Part shown: piece after piece, positions 10,050-22,814 of the stretch
Layout of the letters: the number at the start of each line of letters is the position of its first letter
Position numbering within the stretch: position 1 is the first letter of the stretch
DNA from: Ottelia alismoides
Lineage: Eukaryota; Streptophyta; Magnoliopsida; Alismatales; Hydrocharitaceae
Direction: 5' to 3'
Length of the DNA: 64,000 bases
NCBI GenBank assembly: GCA_037367405.1
Contig: JAZKJV010009625.1
Coordinates: 372,001-436,000 of the forward strand
The notes under the pieces: generated by a model
What the model was told of the DNA's origin: nothing
Databases searched by the model: none
What the model saw: the letters and a program-made list of their open reading frames with translations, nothing else
Made by a program: the position numbers and the translations under genes

Positions 10050-11890
10050 CATGCACAAAATGGATGGTGTGTTAATGTTTGGAGATCACTGTTGATTAGA
10101 AACAGACAAAAACTAAGGGTCTGCTTAGAAAGTTGATTTCTCCAAGGCATATTTTTTTTCTCTGAAGCATATGATTATGCTAGTTGGATTTCATTTGGGT
10201 TTATTTTTTATGTCGTGATCTTCCTGATGAGTGGATTGGTTGGATAAAGAGATGTACGACAAAATCATGCTCGACTGTGATGAATGGATTCATAAAGGGG
10301 GTTTCTTTCAGTCACAGAGGAGAGTCAATCAGGAGTGCTTATTGGTTCCTTTGCACTTCCTTCTAGTGGCAGACGTGCTCCTACTGATGGCCTCTCATAT
10401 GACAAATGGTGATTTTATGTGTGGGATATTGGTTAAATAGTTTGTCGATTCCTGGTTTGCAATATGAAGATGAGACATTTTCTTTATAAAATGGGGCTCT
10501 TGTGAAATGGAGGGGATTGTTGCAATGATTGTACTCTTTGGTGTCTTCTTGGGTCGAATGCTCAATGATGACGAGTTTGTCATTGACCCTTGTGGGATGG
10601 AGGAGCATGATATGCTTCAAGGGCCTTTTGTGTTCTATGTGGCACTCGCTCCCAATCAGTTTTCGATTTTCCTTTGATTAGCGGATAACTACGACAATTT
10701 GAATGGTTGCATATGATGAAGAGGTTGAGCACATGCGTGCAATTTGGTTGGGCTCTTGTCTGTTTAGGAGAAGCCTCTGAGTGCTCTTGAAAGCAGTCCT
10801 CTCTGCTATTCATGTCTTCTTTTTGTCCTCACATACGTTTCTTGTGAGGATCCGCAGACGTTTGGAAACTCTTATGCGATGATTTTTTTGGACGGAATCA
10901 AGGGCTACCCAGGGCATTCCCTTGGCTAGTTAGAAAGCAGTGATGTTATCTGAGGATGATAAGAGTCTAGAAGTGTTAAGCACGGATGCAATAAACAGGG
11001 TTCCTCTAGCCAAGTGGGTCTCTCGTACTTGGAGCAATGATTCAAGCATGCATTGTTCGTTGTGAGGAAAGCGTTATGGTGTTTCAATTGGTCTCTCCTG
11101 GCAGCACAGGCTGGTGCAGGTGCTCTCGAACTTTTAAATGGGAGTTGCTCTGGTGTCCCTCAAATTTCCACCTCTTTGAGGTGTGTTGGGAGATGGTGAT
11201 GATTTCCGCTTGTAGTTGATGATTTGATGGCAAAGAGACCTTGTGTAATCAATCTCTGCCGCTAATTTATGTAGGATATGGATCGAGATCAGTTGATGGA
11301 CCTGGACAGTGGGGTTTGGTTCCTTCAATTTCGTTGTAAGCTTCCTATCCAATGGTAGTAGAGTTCTAGATACCTTGTCTCACCAGAAGATGCCCTCAAC
11401 CTGGAGGGACAATTAGAAGTGGGCAAATGGATGTATAACTATGAAAAAGGCATACAAAGTGCTCTGTGCATCGCTTATTTTTTACCCCGGGATTGTTACG
11501 ACTTCATTGCAGATCTTGAGTTAAAAGGTATCATGATAGGTCAAGGTTTTCATGTGACTGTTTAGGAGAGATTGATGACATGTGCCTAAAGGGCTAGATT
11601 GTTCCAGAGAACTAGCAACACTTGTCAATGTTGTGTAGAAGGGTTGGAGGACATTAACCACCTTTTCTTCTCTTGCCATGCACCAAGGGACATCTGAACA
11701 GCGAAGTGTTAAAAGATGGTGTTATGGATTTTTCTGATCCAAAGAAGAAAACCTTGGTTTTGAGAGGTTACATAGGGCCTTTATTATATTACTTACTAGA
11801 AATGACGTCGTGACACATGTGGAGGACTTCCAATCGATTGCTAAGTCTAATGCTCTCTATATGATCATGAAAAAGGTGTTGATAAATCGT
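10050..11890 (+). pseudogene. L1-type LINE ORF2 relic
   Basis: A plus-strand remnant of an L1 reverse transcriptase. Around 10200-10390, two frames together give DEWIGWI, CTTKSCSTV, NGFIKG, FFQSQRR and FLLVADVL, which correspond to the RT region between motifs A and C (NG..G.F..RGVRQGCPLSP..F.LVADVL in intact L1s). Further right, ALESSPL.YS and a LVDGPGQWGL-like region suggest the thumb and C-terminal parts. Stops and frameshifts are frequent. It ends against the damaged left LTR of Copia 2. Confidence 0.6.
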
Positions 11891-11929
11891 CTCAGAGCAG
11901 TTTTTAGCAATATTACCACCCCAAGGGAA

Positions 11930-12042
11930 TGCCGTTATCCCTAGGCCTCTATATGGAGAGGCCTATGGGTAAATTACATAGAATAGACGGAACGAAATAA
12001 AAATAACAGGAGAGATACATGGAATGTATAAACATCTCAACA
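11930..12042 (-). repeat. 3' LTR of Copia element 2, outer end eroded
   Basis: The inner 110 or so bases match 16745-16857 (CCTAGG, GAGAGGCCTATGGGTAAA, ACAGGAGAGAT, GGAATGTATAAA). The outer part does not align with the partner LTR, so the terminus was lost or overwritten. Confidence 0.75.
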
Positions 12043-12092
12043 CTCCCCCTCAAGATGGAGCATAGATGTAAATCATGCTCAGCTTGGACGAA
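12043..12092 (-). promoter_or_regulatory. Polypurine tract with adjoining stem-loop
   Basis: Same layout as at 5455-5505: on the minus strand, CCAAGCTGAGCATG, a loop, ATGCTCCATCTTG, then AGGGGGAG directly against the LTR. Confidence 0.6.
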
Positions 12093-14932
12093 CATTTCTG
12101 AAATGGCCCTCTGAGTAATGCTTTGGTGAAAATATATGTTGTTTGCTCCCCTGAACTCACATGAGAAGTAGAAAGAAGGTCTTTCTGAATCATATCTCTA
12201 GTATAGTGGCAGTCTACCTCAATATGTTTGGTTCTCTCATGGAACGCTAGATTGTTGGCAAAAAAAAGAGCAGCTTGGTTATCACATTGGAGATGCATGG
12301 GAAGTGACACCTCTATAGTTAGATCAGTACGAACAGATCCGACCCACATCATTTCCGTGGTGGCTTGTGCCATAGCCCTGTATTCTGACTCCGCACATGA
12401 TCTGGCAACTACAGTCTATTTCTTGCTCTTCCATGAGACCAATGAACTTCCTACAAACACAGCAAACCCGGAGGTAGACTTTCTATCTTTCAGACATCCA
12501 GCATAATCTGCATCTGCACATGCAGTAACTAAGAGAGATGAGTTGCTGCTAAATAGGAGTCTTGTACCATGTGAAGTCTTCATATATCTCAAAATCATGT
12601 GGACTGCATCCATATGTACCTACCTTGGTTGTTCCATAAATTGGCTTACTTTGCTCACAGCAAAGGATATGGCAGGCCTGATGATGGTCACATATAGTAG
12701 CTTGCCCACAAGCTCAATATATTTCCTCTTGTCAACCTCCTCAGTGTCATCATCATATAGCTTCATGCTTGGATCGCTGGGAGTAATGGCAGGTCTGCAG
12801 TCTGCCATGTCTGTCTTTGAAAGGAGGTCTGAAACATCTTTTCTCTGAGTCGTCACAAGACCTCACTGGTTCCTTGCAAATTCCAAACCAAGGAAGTAAC
12901 GTAGATGTCCAAGATCCTTGGTCACAAATTGCTGAATTAGGAAATCCTTGGCGCCCCGAATACCCTCCTTGTCATCCCCTGTAATAATAATGTCATCAAC
13001 GTATACAAGAATGACAATAGTACCTCTCTAGGTCTTCTATACAAACAAGGAATGATCGGCAGTTGAACGCACAAACTCATGTTGCTCTATTAGATCTGAG
13101 AGCCTCTGGAACCATGCTCTTGGACTCTGCTTAAGGCCGTAAATAACCTTGTGTAACCTGCATACCTTCTGACACTCCCCCTCAGCAGCAAACCCCGCTG
13201 GCTGTTGCATGTAGACCTCCTCCTGTAGATCACCGTAAAGGAAGGCATTCTTAACATCAAGCTGATACAGGGGCCAATTACGTGTCACAGCAACTGAGAG
13301 AAGTATACGCAGAGTAGAGTGTCTGGCTATGGGGGAGAAGGTATCCTGGTAGTCCACCCCATATGTCTGGGTGAACCCACGTGCCACTAGTCTCGCCTTA
13401 AAATGATCCACATTGCCATCCGCTCGGTGTTTCACAGTGAACACCCATTTGCATCCCACAACGGACGAATCAACAGGAGCAGAAACAAGACTCCACGTAC
13501 TACGGGACTGTAATGCAGCCATCTCCTCTTCCACAACCAAGCGCCAGCGACCATCTTTCGATGCTTCTTCATATTTCCGTGGAATTTCCACGACAGATAG
13601 AGCCTCTGCAATGGGGTACGTAGCACAGGATCTCTTCTATTTCTGGACTGCAATAGGAATATCCAGATCGGAATGAACATCCTCCATCTGTGTACAATCC
13701 TGCAAAGTGTCCTGCACAAATACATCTCCAGACCCATCGTTAGAAGCTCTGCTATCAGAACAAAACTGGGGCTCCGTGGATGATGGGTGATGACCCTAAG
13801 TAGTAGTAGTCCGACGAGTATAGAACTTAGGTAGAGATGGAACCAGTGGTGCATGTGACTTAGTAGAAGATGGAGGTGGTGGTGGAGGTGGAGGTGAAGG
13901 GACGACAAACACAGGAGGTGATGGCATATAGATTTCATTATCCACATTCGATGAAGCCAACCTATCACCTGTAGGAGAGAAGTACATCACAGACTCAAAA
14001 AATGTGACATCAGCACTTATATAATATTTTCTGCGAAGAGGGTCATAACACCGATATCCCTTCTGAGTCCTGGAGTATCCGACGAACACACATTTGACAG
14101 CTCTAGGAGCGAGCTTGGCAAGGCCGGGAGTCAACTGGTGAACAAATGCAACAGATCTGAATACACGAGGAGTGAGTGAAAATAGCTCCTTCTCAGGAAA
14201 AGCTATGGAGAAAGGAATTTTCTCACCCAGGACAGATGACGACATACGATTCACCAAGTAGCATGCAGTGAGAACTACATCATCCCAGAACGAATGTGGT
14301 CCATGACTCTGAATGAGAAGAGTCCGAGTGACATCAAGAAGATGACGATACTTCCTTTCTGCAACGCCATTTTGCTATGAGGGGTAAGAGCAAGACGTTT
14401 GATGAATAATCTCTCTGGATGACAGGAAATGAGAAAGGTCGCGCGTACAAAATTCCAATGCATTATCAGCTCGCACAAACTTCACAAAAGTAGAGAAGAC
14501 ATTATTCACTTCAGTAATAATGGTTTTAATCACATCCTCTGCTTCAGATTTATTTTTCAGAAGAAACACCCATGACAATCGAGAAAAATCGTCCACAGCT
14601 ACAAGATAAAATATGTGTCCCTGGTGATCAGGCACACGACTCGGACCCCAGATATCAATATGAAATAACTCAAAACAGGAGCTAATCCTCTGACACTGAC
14701 GACTAGGAAAGGTAGACCTATGATGCTTTCCCAATTGACACGCTTCGCACTGAAAGGAAGATGTGGGTGAAATCTGTGGTAGCATATGACTCATCTTCTG
14801 AAGAGGGAAATGTCCAAACCGGAGGTGCCAAGTGAACGGAGAGACTGATCCAGACGAAAGAGAAAAGATGCCAGCATATGAAGTCCAAACCAGGCGATAG
14901 AGACCACCCTGCTCACGGCCACACCCAATCAC
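12050..14932 (-). pseudogene. Copia integrase, RT and RNase H, broken
   Basis: Integrase core at 14932-14375 shows HIDIWGP and VDDFSR, then ADNALEF and IIHQTSC. An in-frame amber codon follows just before NGVAERK, near 14375. The integrase tail is at 14257-13796 (PFSIAFPEKELFSLTPRVF, VKCVFVGYSRTQKGY) and leads into a polyproline linker. RT at 13591-13037 has GCKWVFTVKHRADG, ARLVARGFTQTYGVDY, YQLDVKNAFLYG and CRLHKVIYGLKQSPRAWF. Two TAG codons then precede the YVDD box at 12992-13003. RNase H fragments (12613-12416 and 12373-12050) contain CDNQAA and ERTKHIEVDCH. RT is the best-preserved segment. Confidence 0.9.
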
Positions 14933-15007
14933 TTTGTCCGTAAGAATGTCCTGAAAAATAAGAGATGATGGGTCAAATATAGCTCGACAGTGCAGATCTT
15001 TTGTAAT

Positions 15008-16275
15008 CTAACTAATAGAAAGTAGGTTCATAGAGAAGTCTGGAGCATGTAGTACATTCTTCAGACACATTGAAGGAGTCAGAGTGCTCTCCACATGTCC
15101 TGTGATCGGGGAATGAGTCCCATCAGCTATCACAATTGTTCTCCCTGGAGCAATTTGTTTATATGATGCAAGTTGTTGTCTATCTCCACATAGATGATGT
15201 GTAGCACCGGAGTCCATAATCCACTCTGTACTGTCAGAAACGTGACAAGATGTAAAAGCATAAGTACATGAGGTGCTAGTTGTAGCATAAGTATTGGCAA
15301 CTGCTGAGGCTGTCACATCTGAATGATCTCCTGAGGACGGTGAAGCAAAGGGGGGTATAATATCTCTCAGTCTGGCAACAAGGTGATCAAACCTCTGATC
15401 TAGGGTAGAAGCAGCAGGAGACTCAATATGCTCTGCAACACGAGCTGATGTCGGGAACCCATGCTTAGAATAGCATGTCTCCTCAGAGTGACTTGGGCGG
15501 TGACAGAAGGTACAAGGCTGCCGAGTTCGACCTCCTCTACCACGAGGTCCACGCCCACGGAAGGTAGAATGACCTCCTCTTCCTCGGGAGGCTGCCATAG
15601 CCGAGGAAGTCTGACTAGGAGCTGTAGAAGGAATAGTAATCCTGCTGAGTCTGCGGAAAACTTCCTCCATGGGAGGAATAGAAGCATCTGCTAAAATCTG
15701 AGAACGAGCAGCTTCATATTCAGGGTCAAGAGCTGTAAGAAATACCCCTACCATGGTAGCATTCCTATATGTCTTGCTCAGGCGTTGCCGTTAGAGGCAT
15801 GAAGCAGTGAAGCTTCTCAAACATCTCTTGCAAGAATGTATACAGTGAATGCAAAGGACGTCTGTTCCGCTTGATAGTGAATATGTCATGCTGAAGTTGA
15901 AGGATCTTCAGTCTCGTTCCTCACTTAAGAATATGTTGCTGCGAGGATATCCTACATCGCCTTAGCAGTAGGCTGATGTAACACATCATTGGCGATCTCA
16001 ATCGTCAATATTCCGGACATCCACACCTTGGCATAAGCATCGTCTGCCTCCCATGAGGCATTTATCCCAGACTTCTCCACAGGTTCTTCCTCGGTAAGAA
16101 TGTGTTTCTTACCATTTGACTTCATAAGGTTCATGAACTGCATAGCCCAAAACTCATAATTTGTCCCATCCATCTTGACAATAGGCGCCGAACCTCTGAA
16201 AGCACCTGTGGTGGGTACATCAACCTTGTTCTCCGACATCTTGCCGGATATATAGACTCGGATATCGTAGACCAA
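15008..16275 (-). pseudogene. Copia gag and protease, broken
   Basis: The gag N-terminus reads from a likely start at 16239 (MSENKVD) to 15952 and includes FWAMQFMNLMKSNGKKH, typical of plant Copia gag. After a broken gap, 15754-15008 gives the gag C-terminus, a GRGG-rich basic stretch and a CCHC zinc knuckle CTFCHRPSHSEETC (about 15514-15473). The protease active site MDSGATHHLCGD (near 15214) and the first pre-integrase residues follow. Gag packages element RNA; the protease cuts the polyprotein. Confidence 0.85.
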
Positions 16276-16712
16276 TGAATGAATGTCTACACAAACATAC
16301 GTGGATTTGGGTGCATATGTAGACTTATGCCCCCAAATCCATCAATGGAATGAGCTGAACGACGATGGGGCGTAGAGGCACAATACGTGGTGTGCGTTGA
16401 CCGTACTAGGTGATGCTAGGCATGGTGCAGGGAGATGCGCAGATCAGCGCACAGGAACAAGAGCGTACGTGCAGGCACGCGCAGGGAGTTACGCAGATCG
16501 GTGCGCGGTGGCTCGCGCTCACGTGCAGGTGACGCGCGGGTGCTGCGTGCAGTGCGTGTGGGCAACGACAAGCGGAGATGAGTCGACGGAGACGTGCGGA
16601 GGCGCGCGCCTACTGCCGCGTGTGAAGGTGGCAGCGTGCGGAGATGGGTATAAGGTGGGGTTAGGGTTGTTGGGTACGAGAGCTCTGGTCTAGGACTGCC
16701 GCTCAGATACCA

Positions 16713-16857
16713 TGTTGGAAGAAAACAAAGAGATGTTTATTCCTCGTAACCCTAGGCTCTCTTATAGTGGGAGAGGCCTATGGGTAAACTACATTGAATA
16801 GACAGAACGAAATAAAAATAACAGGAGAGATCCATGGAATGTATAAATATCTCAACA
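16713..16857 (-). repeat. 5' LTR of Copia element 2
   Basis: A 145-bp LTR running from TGTTGGA to CTCAACA with the CCTAGGCTCTCTTATA core. The tRNA-iMet primer complement abuts on the left. L1-like sequence resumes directly to the right. Confidence 0.85.
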
Positions 16858-17660
16858 AACCCCGACAGAAGGCTCCTCGCTATGTCTAAACATGCTATCA
16901 TAGAGATGGAATCCCCCATCCTTTGGACAAAGAAAACAATGAGAAAACAAAGGAAAAGATAAGAGCTCATGCACCATTAGACTATATCGCTACCACACAC
17001 AACATCCTGGTCATTTGCAAGAGCAAAGGGCCTCAGAAATAGTTGGGCAAGACCAGCATCAATCCAATCATCTTTCCAAGATCTGAAAGAGTATCCATCT
17101 CCAATGATCGGCCTCATCAACAGAATCACCTCTGGCAACACACTACAGATGCCCCTACAAGACCTCAACGGTAGTGAGCTCCAACTGCTAAACTGCAATA
17201 AATGTCATCAATATTTCTAATCAAGCGGCACATAATATCCATGCTATCATCCCAAATAAGCATGGTCCACTTTGTCAGGAGTGTCATGTTCATCTCCTTG
17301 AGCCTCAACACAACCAGCCACCTTCAACAGCATCATAATAGACTCCCAAGTCCCAACAGACAAAAAGAGACAAAAAGAAAACCAACACTGGATTAAAAGA
17401 AATTGCACGTCATCGACTCTAGCTTCTTCACACCAATCAAAAAAAGGCAATACTGGGAAAGAAAATCAGGAAACTAAGAGGACTGCCTTGAGCAATACCA
17501 ATCGCCAACCTTTGACGGTGAGAGGCCTTTCAACTAACCAATTTCTTCTCGAGCTTCTCCACAAATGGCAACCAGTCCCCCTTCCTCAACCGACCACAAA
17601 TCAACAGAATGCCAAGATAGGTAATGAGAAAGATCGCATATGGGGTAGCAAGAGTCACTT
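16858..17660 (-). pseudogene. L1-type LINE ORF2 relic
   Basis: A minus-strand remnant of the L1 RT C-terminal part. The frame at 17198-16977 contains IGDGYSFRSWKDDWIDAGL, the conserved GDG.SF.FW.D.W stretch downstream of the RT. Upstream (about 17500-17640), a YLGILLICGRLRKGDWL-like stretch and VEKLEKKLVSWKG correspond to the RT thumb. Frameshifts separate them. Copia 2 abuts its 3' side. Confidence 0.65.
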
Positions 17661-18836
17661 GCACGCCTTAGTTTCTTCAAAAGACATACCAAAAAAGCAC
17701 CACAAGGAACAAAAGCACATGGGCGCTTTATATGGACAGTCTGATCATGGCGTCAAAGATTGTGACAGATTGGAAGAGGCAAAAGGCCAAGGACATGTTC
17801 TAAAAGTTTGATCTTTCCAATCTTACGATTGCGTAAATTGGCATTTCATTTGGATTTCCCTGCATAGAAAAGTTTCTCGAAAATATAAATGGCATAGATG
17901 GAGAGATATGTCACGACGATGTTATATTCTGTGATAGTCAATGGTCGGTGAGGGAAAGTCTTTTCCCAACCATGGAATAGGATTAAGCATGGGGCCTATC
18001 ACCCAATTTTTATCGTGATCGTCGTAGATGCCTTGATACATGGCAAATTGAGTTGTGGTTGGGGGCTTCTATGCAGGATACATGATTGAAAGCATTTTTA
18101 TTCTGATTGTTCGGTGTGCAGACAATGTTAGTTTTTTTATTGAATGGAGTGAGAGGGAAGTTAGGGGGTTTTCAATGGGACCAAAAATCATCAGTGATGT
18201 TTATAGTCTCAAGATCAATGGAAGTAAGTTTTTGTTCGGTTTAGACTCCACTGGGATGAAGTAGAACCATAAAGTAGGGTCATGAACTTCCCGCGTACCG
18301 GCCTTTATTTATAATACTCGGGGCTTATCTTTACTATGTATAAAACTTCAACAATCGAATTTAGCATTGGTTGAGAAGATGAAAAGTAGGTCTGCTGCAA
18401 GGCCTCTTGTCTTTTGATGGGAGGTCGTCTTGTTTTATCAAAATCAGCACTGGAGACCATTCCCATCTTTGTTCTCTCCATGTGGTTTATCTTAGTGTCT
18501 ATTTATAAATGTCTAGAAGCACTTTGATATACGCATTTTATAGTTTGGAACAAGACAGGAATCTCGTAATGTCCCCTTAATGAACTGGGATAGTGTAACT
18601 ATGTCCTTGAAGATGTGGGCTAGGTATGTTGAGGCCTAAAGAGAGGACAAGGCCATGCTATTGAACTGTGTGACGAGAGATTAAAGTCATGATCCGCTCT
18701 ATAGCCTGGTGAATGCAAATTATGGAGCTGATTCTTACCCATCTTCAGAAGCGAGTGATACTTGATTGCCATCTAACTTCTAGGGGAGATATGTTGTGTT
18801 CAACCTGAAATGAGACAGCATCAACGATAGATGAGT
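17661..18836. other. Unclassified, possibly old L1 sequence
   Basis: No firm reading frame. Fragments on the plus strand (DVIFCDSQWSVRESLF near 17920) have the flavour of an L1 endonuclease-linker, and an L1 tail lies downstream at 19330. The match is too weak to call. Confidence 0.3.
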
Positions 18837-18853
18837 GGGGACAGAGATTCATT

Positions 18854-19312
18854 TTTTGAAATCCAGAAGCAAAGGGGAGACACTCGATGGTGCACGCCCC
18901 AAGAATTTTATAAAGGACAGTGAAAATAGAGGGAAAGAAAACAGCCACGCCCGATACCACGAGGCCCTTACAACGCCCAATCCACCACTAGATTTTTTGC
19001 AAAAATCCCCACGTTCTCCTCGTAGAATCTTTGGCCCGAGAACAGCAAATCATTTCTACCCTGCCAAATCGCCCACAGTATGGCCACAGGATAAGCACCT
19101 CTTTCACCGGTCTCCCCCTATTCGCCTGAAGCGAGATCCAGAAAGAGCGGAGGTCGCTCGTGCTGCACCAGTCCAAACTAGCCCCCTGCCACACCTGAAT
19201 CACCCTGGGGCACGAAAAGAAGAGGTGCTCCACGGATTCAATCACCTCATTGCAAAGCAGGCACCTGTCAGAAATGACACCAAACAGCCTGACACACCGA
19301 TATTGTTGGTTT
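18854..19312 (-). mobile_element. 5'-truncated L1 LINE with 17-bp target duplication
   Basis: A 459-bp insertion bounded by GGGGACAGAGATTCATT at 18837-18853 and 19313-19329. It encodes the L1 C-terminal zinc region on the minus strand: CLLCNEVIESVEHLFFSC matches the zf-RVT pattern C..C....E...HLFF.C. The plus-strand left end TTTTGAAATCC reads as a short poly(A) tail on the minus strand. It is nested in a second L1 of opposite orientation. Confidence 0.85.
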
Positions 19313-20000
19313 GGGGACAGAGATTCATTCAAATTTGGGAAGGATAGTTGGTTTGAAGAAGGATTCCTCTGTGATTGTTTTCCTATGGTCTTAGAGATGG
19401 ACGGTAAACAAGATATTTATGTCGCAAAGGCATGGTTGGGGAACTTGGGCTACAAGTTATTACAAGTTCCTCGGATCAAATGATGCGAGATTTCCCACAC
19501 ATGTCTAACCTTCTAGGTGAGGTTAAAGGCCTGACGGGAGGTCGGGATTTCTGGATGCGGTGTAATAAGTTGTTCTTGGTGAAGAATGCTTATAGGGCCC
19601 TCCTTTTCCCTAGAACTTCCAATCGAAGGATGGACCCATGGAATATAAAGGGATTTGGCAGTTCACTTCTACGCATGGAGGTCTTCCTTTGGTTGCCTGG
19701 AAAAAGGTGAATGATTATGAATCGCAATAAAGCTAATATCTTGTGCAAAACTGAGGCTACTTGCACAAGGTGTTCGGACCCCCAAAGGATGTTTTCTTAT
19801 TCTTACTCAAGGGAGATATGGGATTCTATGGTGCTTGCTTGGATGAACCTCACATGTGCTTTGAGTTGTTGGGTTTCTTTGGTTTCCGCATACACCACCT
19901 CCTAGCATGGTTGTTTGCGACCATTTGTGGTTTTGTGAGCGATACGGATATCATGCAATAGGTTGGTTTTCAAGCGAGGTCACTTCTATGTTGAAATTGT
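19313..20000 (+). pseudogene. L1-type LINE ORF2 C-terminal relic
   Basis: A plus-strand L1 remnant that hosts the previous element. It reads FGDRDSFKFGKDSWFEEG (near 19310-19365), then SNRRMDPWNIKGFGS and LLRMEVFLWL (zf-RVT entry) in shifting frames. The C-terminal end decays by about 20000. Confidence 0.6.
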
Positions 20001-20148
20001 TACCGATCATGCCAAAGTTGTTTAATGTATGTTGGGCCTATACCCCTTTTCTTTCATAAACATGCATGTTGTTTAGGATTGATTTCAAGAAAATATGTTG
20101 TGATGCTTATTCATCATTACAAGCATTGCAAAAAAATATCGAAAATAT

Positions 20149-20403
20149 AACATCATGTAACTTAAGTATCCTTTCAAAAAAAAACAATTATGCACCTCTT
20201 AATGAAAATAATAACACAACATAATAAAATTGAGGCTACATAAGTATGTATTTTTAAAAAGTTAGTATTTCTAAATGTTTGTTGCGAGAAATATCTCATC
20301 CGCATTTGAGAAAAAAACACAGGCTTGAAAAGCATGCATGCAATAGTAAGGTACCCGTGAGACATTCGGATGGAATAAGTTTATCCATGAGGAATATTAA
20401 TTC
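20149..20403. repeat. Tandem duplication unit 1 (intact, empty site)
   Basis: A ~255-bp unit running from ACATCATGTAACTTAAG to CCATGAGGAATATTAATTC. A second copy begins directly after it (20404-20475), continues at 24082-24265 beyond a Helitron, and again at 30019-30030 beyond an L1. Unit 1 carries neither insertion, so it preserves the pre-insertion sequence for both. The unit has no recognisable function. Confidence 0.85.
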
Positions 20404-20655
20404 AACATCATGTAATAAACAACTTAAGTATCCTTTCAAAAAATAAAATAATTATGCATCTCTTAATGAAAATAACTAGTAGGGAGCCCGTACGCTGCAC
20501 GGGGAAGAAATTTATTGTATTTCTATTACCCTGGAATTATATATACCTAATAAATAATTCATCTGGCTTTATATATAAGCAATCGTAATTATAGTTAAAA
20601 CTCTATGATCTAAGACATACAAATATAATTACATTTAAGCAGTATGATCTAAGAC

Positions 20656-21654
20656 CATGGTTCAAAAAGGCTAGCCTCGAGGCGGTCGAGGCGTACGCCT
20701 CGAGGCGAGGCGGTCCCTTTTAGCCTTGAGGCTTACGCCTCAGACCAGTCCTGTGAGGCGTGCGCCTCGAGTGGTTGAGGCATAGCCTCGAGGCGGAACG
20801 CCTCGAGGCGGTCGAGGCGTTTCGTGAGGCGTTTCTACTTTTGTTGAAGTATTTTTTATTATTTTCATGGTTTCCTTAGTAGTTTGAGAAGCTTATCAAT
20901 ATATTTTTATTTAGGATAATGATTATATAAGATGAATGCCTAAATATGATGTTTATTTCATGCCCATCACTTCATATTTACAATTAATGTATCCAACTAT
21001 TTTGGCAAACTCTTACTATTTCACTCTTAATGAATGAATTCATAAATATTAAATTAAACAATACTTGTAACTTAACAAGATTTGCAATATATCAATCAAA
21101 ACAAAATGGATAAGGTTCATGGTTTCTCATGTTGCCTTATATTATATATTAGACACAACATAAATTTCTTCGACGTATATTTAATCGAACTTTTAATTGC
21201 AATAATATTTCAAAGATTTGCCTGAAATGGATATGATTCATGGTTTCTCGTGCGATCATATATTATATGTTAGACACATAACATAAATTTCTTCGATGTA
21301 TATTTAGTCACACTTTTAATTACAACAATATTTCATAGAAGTATTGTTTATTCTTTCACAATATCTATAGTTAATGAATTCCTCTTTGATTGGATGAAAA
21401 TGCGTAGAAATGTATATGATGTTGTTCTATCTCCTATTTTGGGGTTCTTATCTTTATTATTTCATCATATCTTGTAGTGTAAATTATTATATATTGGGCA
21501 GAGAACATATAATTACATAGAGATATATATAATTGTAGTTTTATACATATTTTTCTATATAAACTGAGGCTTACGCCTCGACCGCCTCGAGGCTACGCCT
21601 CGCCTCGATTCCAAGGAGACTGCCTCGTTCCGCCTTTCGTTTTTTCAAACCTTG
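20656..21654. mobile_element. hAT element with GCCTCGAGGCG arrays
   Basis: A 999-bp element with perfect 8-bp duplications TCTAAGAC (20648-20655 and 21655-21662). Ends: CATGGTTCAAAAAGGC and, reversed, CAAGGTTTGAAAAAACG. Both ends are packed with GCCTCGAGGCG, GAGGCGTACGCCTCG and related palindromes (20670-20830 and 21560-21610). The AT-rich centre contains a loose repeat of ATGGTTTCTCRTG...TATATTAGACACA (about 21115-21165 and 21236-21285). No transposase is present. Confidence 0.9.
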
Positions 21655-21745
21655 TCTAAGACATACAAATATAATTAAATTTAATTTCTATTCATAATGC
21701 ATAATTATACATATGCCACAAATGAGATGGTCAGTGATGATAGAA

Positions 21746-22185
21746 CACTAAAAAAATTGAGCTATAGTGACGGATTTGAAGAAATACGTCATTAATTAGC
21801 CGTTGTTAAATATATAATGACGATATTCTTCGTTGCGAAATGAGTTTCCGTACTCAAAATTAGCAATGAATATCATATATGTTGTTATATCATTAGCAAC
21901 GGTCCACATAGAGACGCTTATCTATTGCTATTTTTCAAAATATCAACTAATCGTCCCTATTAAAAAAATAGCGACGATTAGTTGATATTTTGAAAAATAG
22001 CAATGGATAAACGTCGTTATGTGGACCGTTGCTAATGATATAACGACAGATATTATATTCATTGCTAATTTTGAGTACGAAAACTCATTTCGCAACTAAT
22101 AATATCGTCATTATATATTTAACAAAGGCTAGTTTAGTGATGGATTTTTTCAAAACCGTCACTATAGCTCTTTTTTGTTGTACTG
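21746..22185. mobile_element. CACTA-type foldback MITE
   Basis: A 440-bp element that is almost entirely two inverted arms of roughly 210 bp meeting near 21962-21970. Ends: CACTAAAAAAATTGAGC and, reversed, CAGTACAACAAAAAAGAGC. The 3-bp target duplication GAA (21743-21745 and 22186-22188) is CACTA-like. The transcript would form a long near-perfect hairpin, so it is a potential small-RNA source (inference). No protein is encoded. Confidence 0.85.
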
Positions 22186-22814
22186 GAATTATAAACCAAA
22201 ATGAGCATATATAGATAATGTGCTTTTATAATTGGAGGGCTAACTACTAATAAGTCGAATAACCATTTACATTCTTTACAACACCAAGTTATCTACTAAT
22301 AGCATATATAATAATCATATTATTTTAACATATGCACGTCCTCATCTCTCTATGCGGAGCATATGCACGTCTTCATCTCTCTATCTTTTGCATATACAGG
22401 TCTATCTTTTTCTTAAGGAAATGTCCAAGTCATGTCGGGCCTTATCATTCTTTCTTATTCAAATTGAAGCTCTAAGCTCGGCAATGCTTCCGCTAATCAG
22501 AGAACAAAGTCGGATTCATATTTTTTCTCTACCTTTTCTGATTAACAAAAAAATCCTATTTTGATGCATTTGTACGGATATGTGAGAACGGATATCCCAA
22601 ATCCAAGAAATCAAGTATCCAACTTGAAATTTCCAAAAAAATATGGGTCCCCCCTTATCAAGAACTGCGACTGTTTCCTTCACAGAGGGAACTCTGAGAA
22701 GTCAAATCGATGCATCTACGCGAACGGAGTACATTCCGGTGAGGAGTCAGAGAAAGGAGCATATTTTCGGCCTTTATCTGCCACCTCTCCAACCAGTGCC
22801 ATTGCCGTCGAAGG
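22186..22814. other. Helitron interior, unclassified
   Basis: AT-rich at the left, becoming mixed from 22430. It contains a near-repeat ATGCACGTCYTCATCTCTCTAT at about 22332 and 22362. No gene was identified. Confidence 0.4.

Larger units (their letters stand above)
11930..16857 (-). mobile_element. Copia LTR retrotransposon 2, gag present
   Basis: A minus-strand element of about 4.9 kb, sister to the one at 5309-9917. The right (5') LTR is 16713-16857, starts TGTTGGA and ends CTCAACA. The primer site GCTCAGATACCA lies at 16701-16712. The left (3') LTR ends at 12042, and its outer 30 or so bases are eroded, so no target duplication can be read. The polypurine tract AGGGGGAG lies at about 12043-12050. 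Gag, protease, integrase, RT and RNase H appear in Copia order, all with breaks. Confidence 0.85.
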
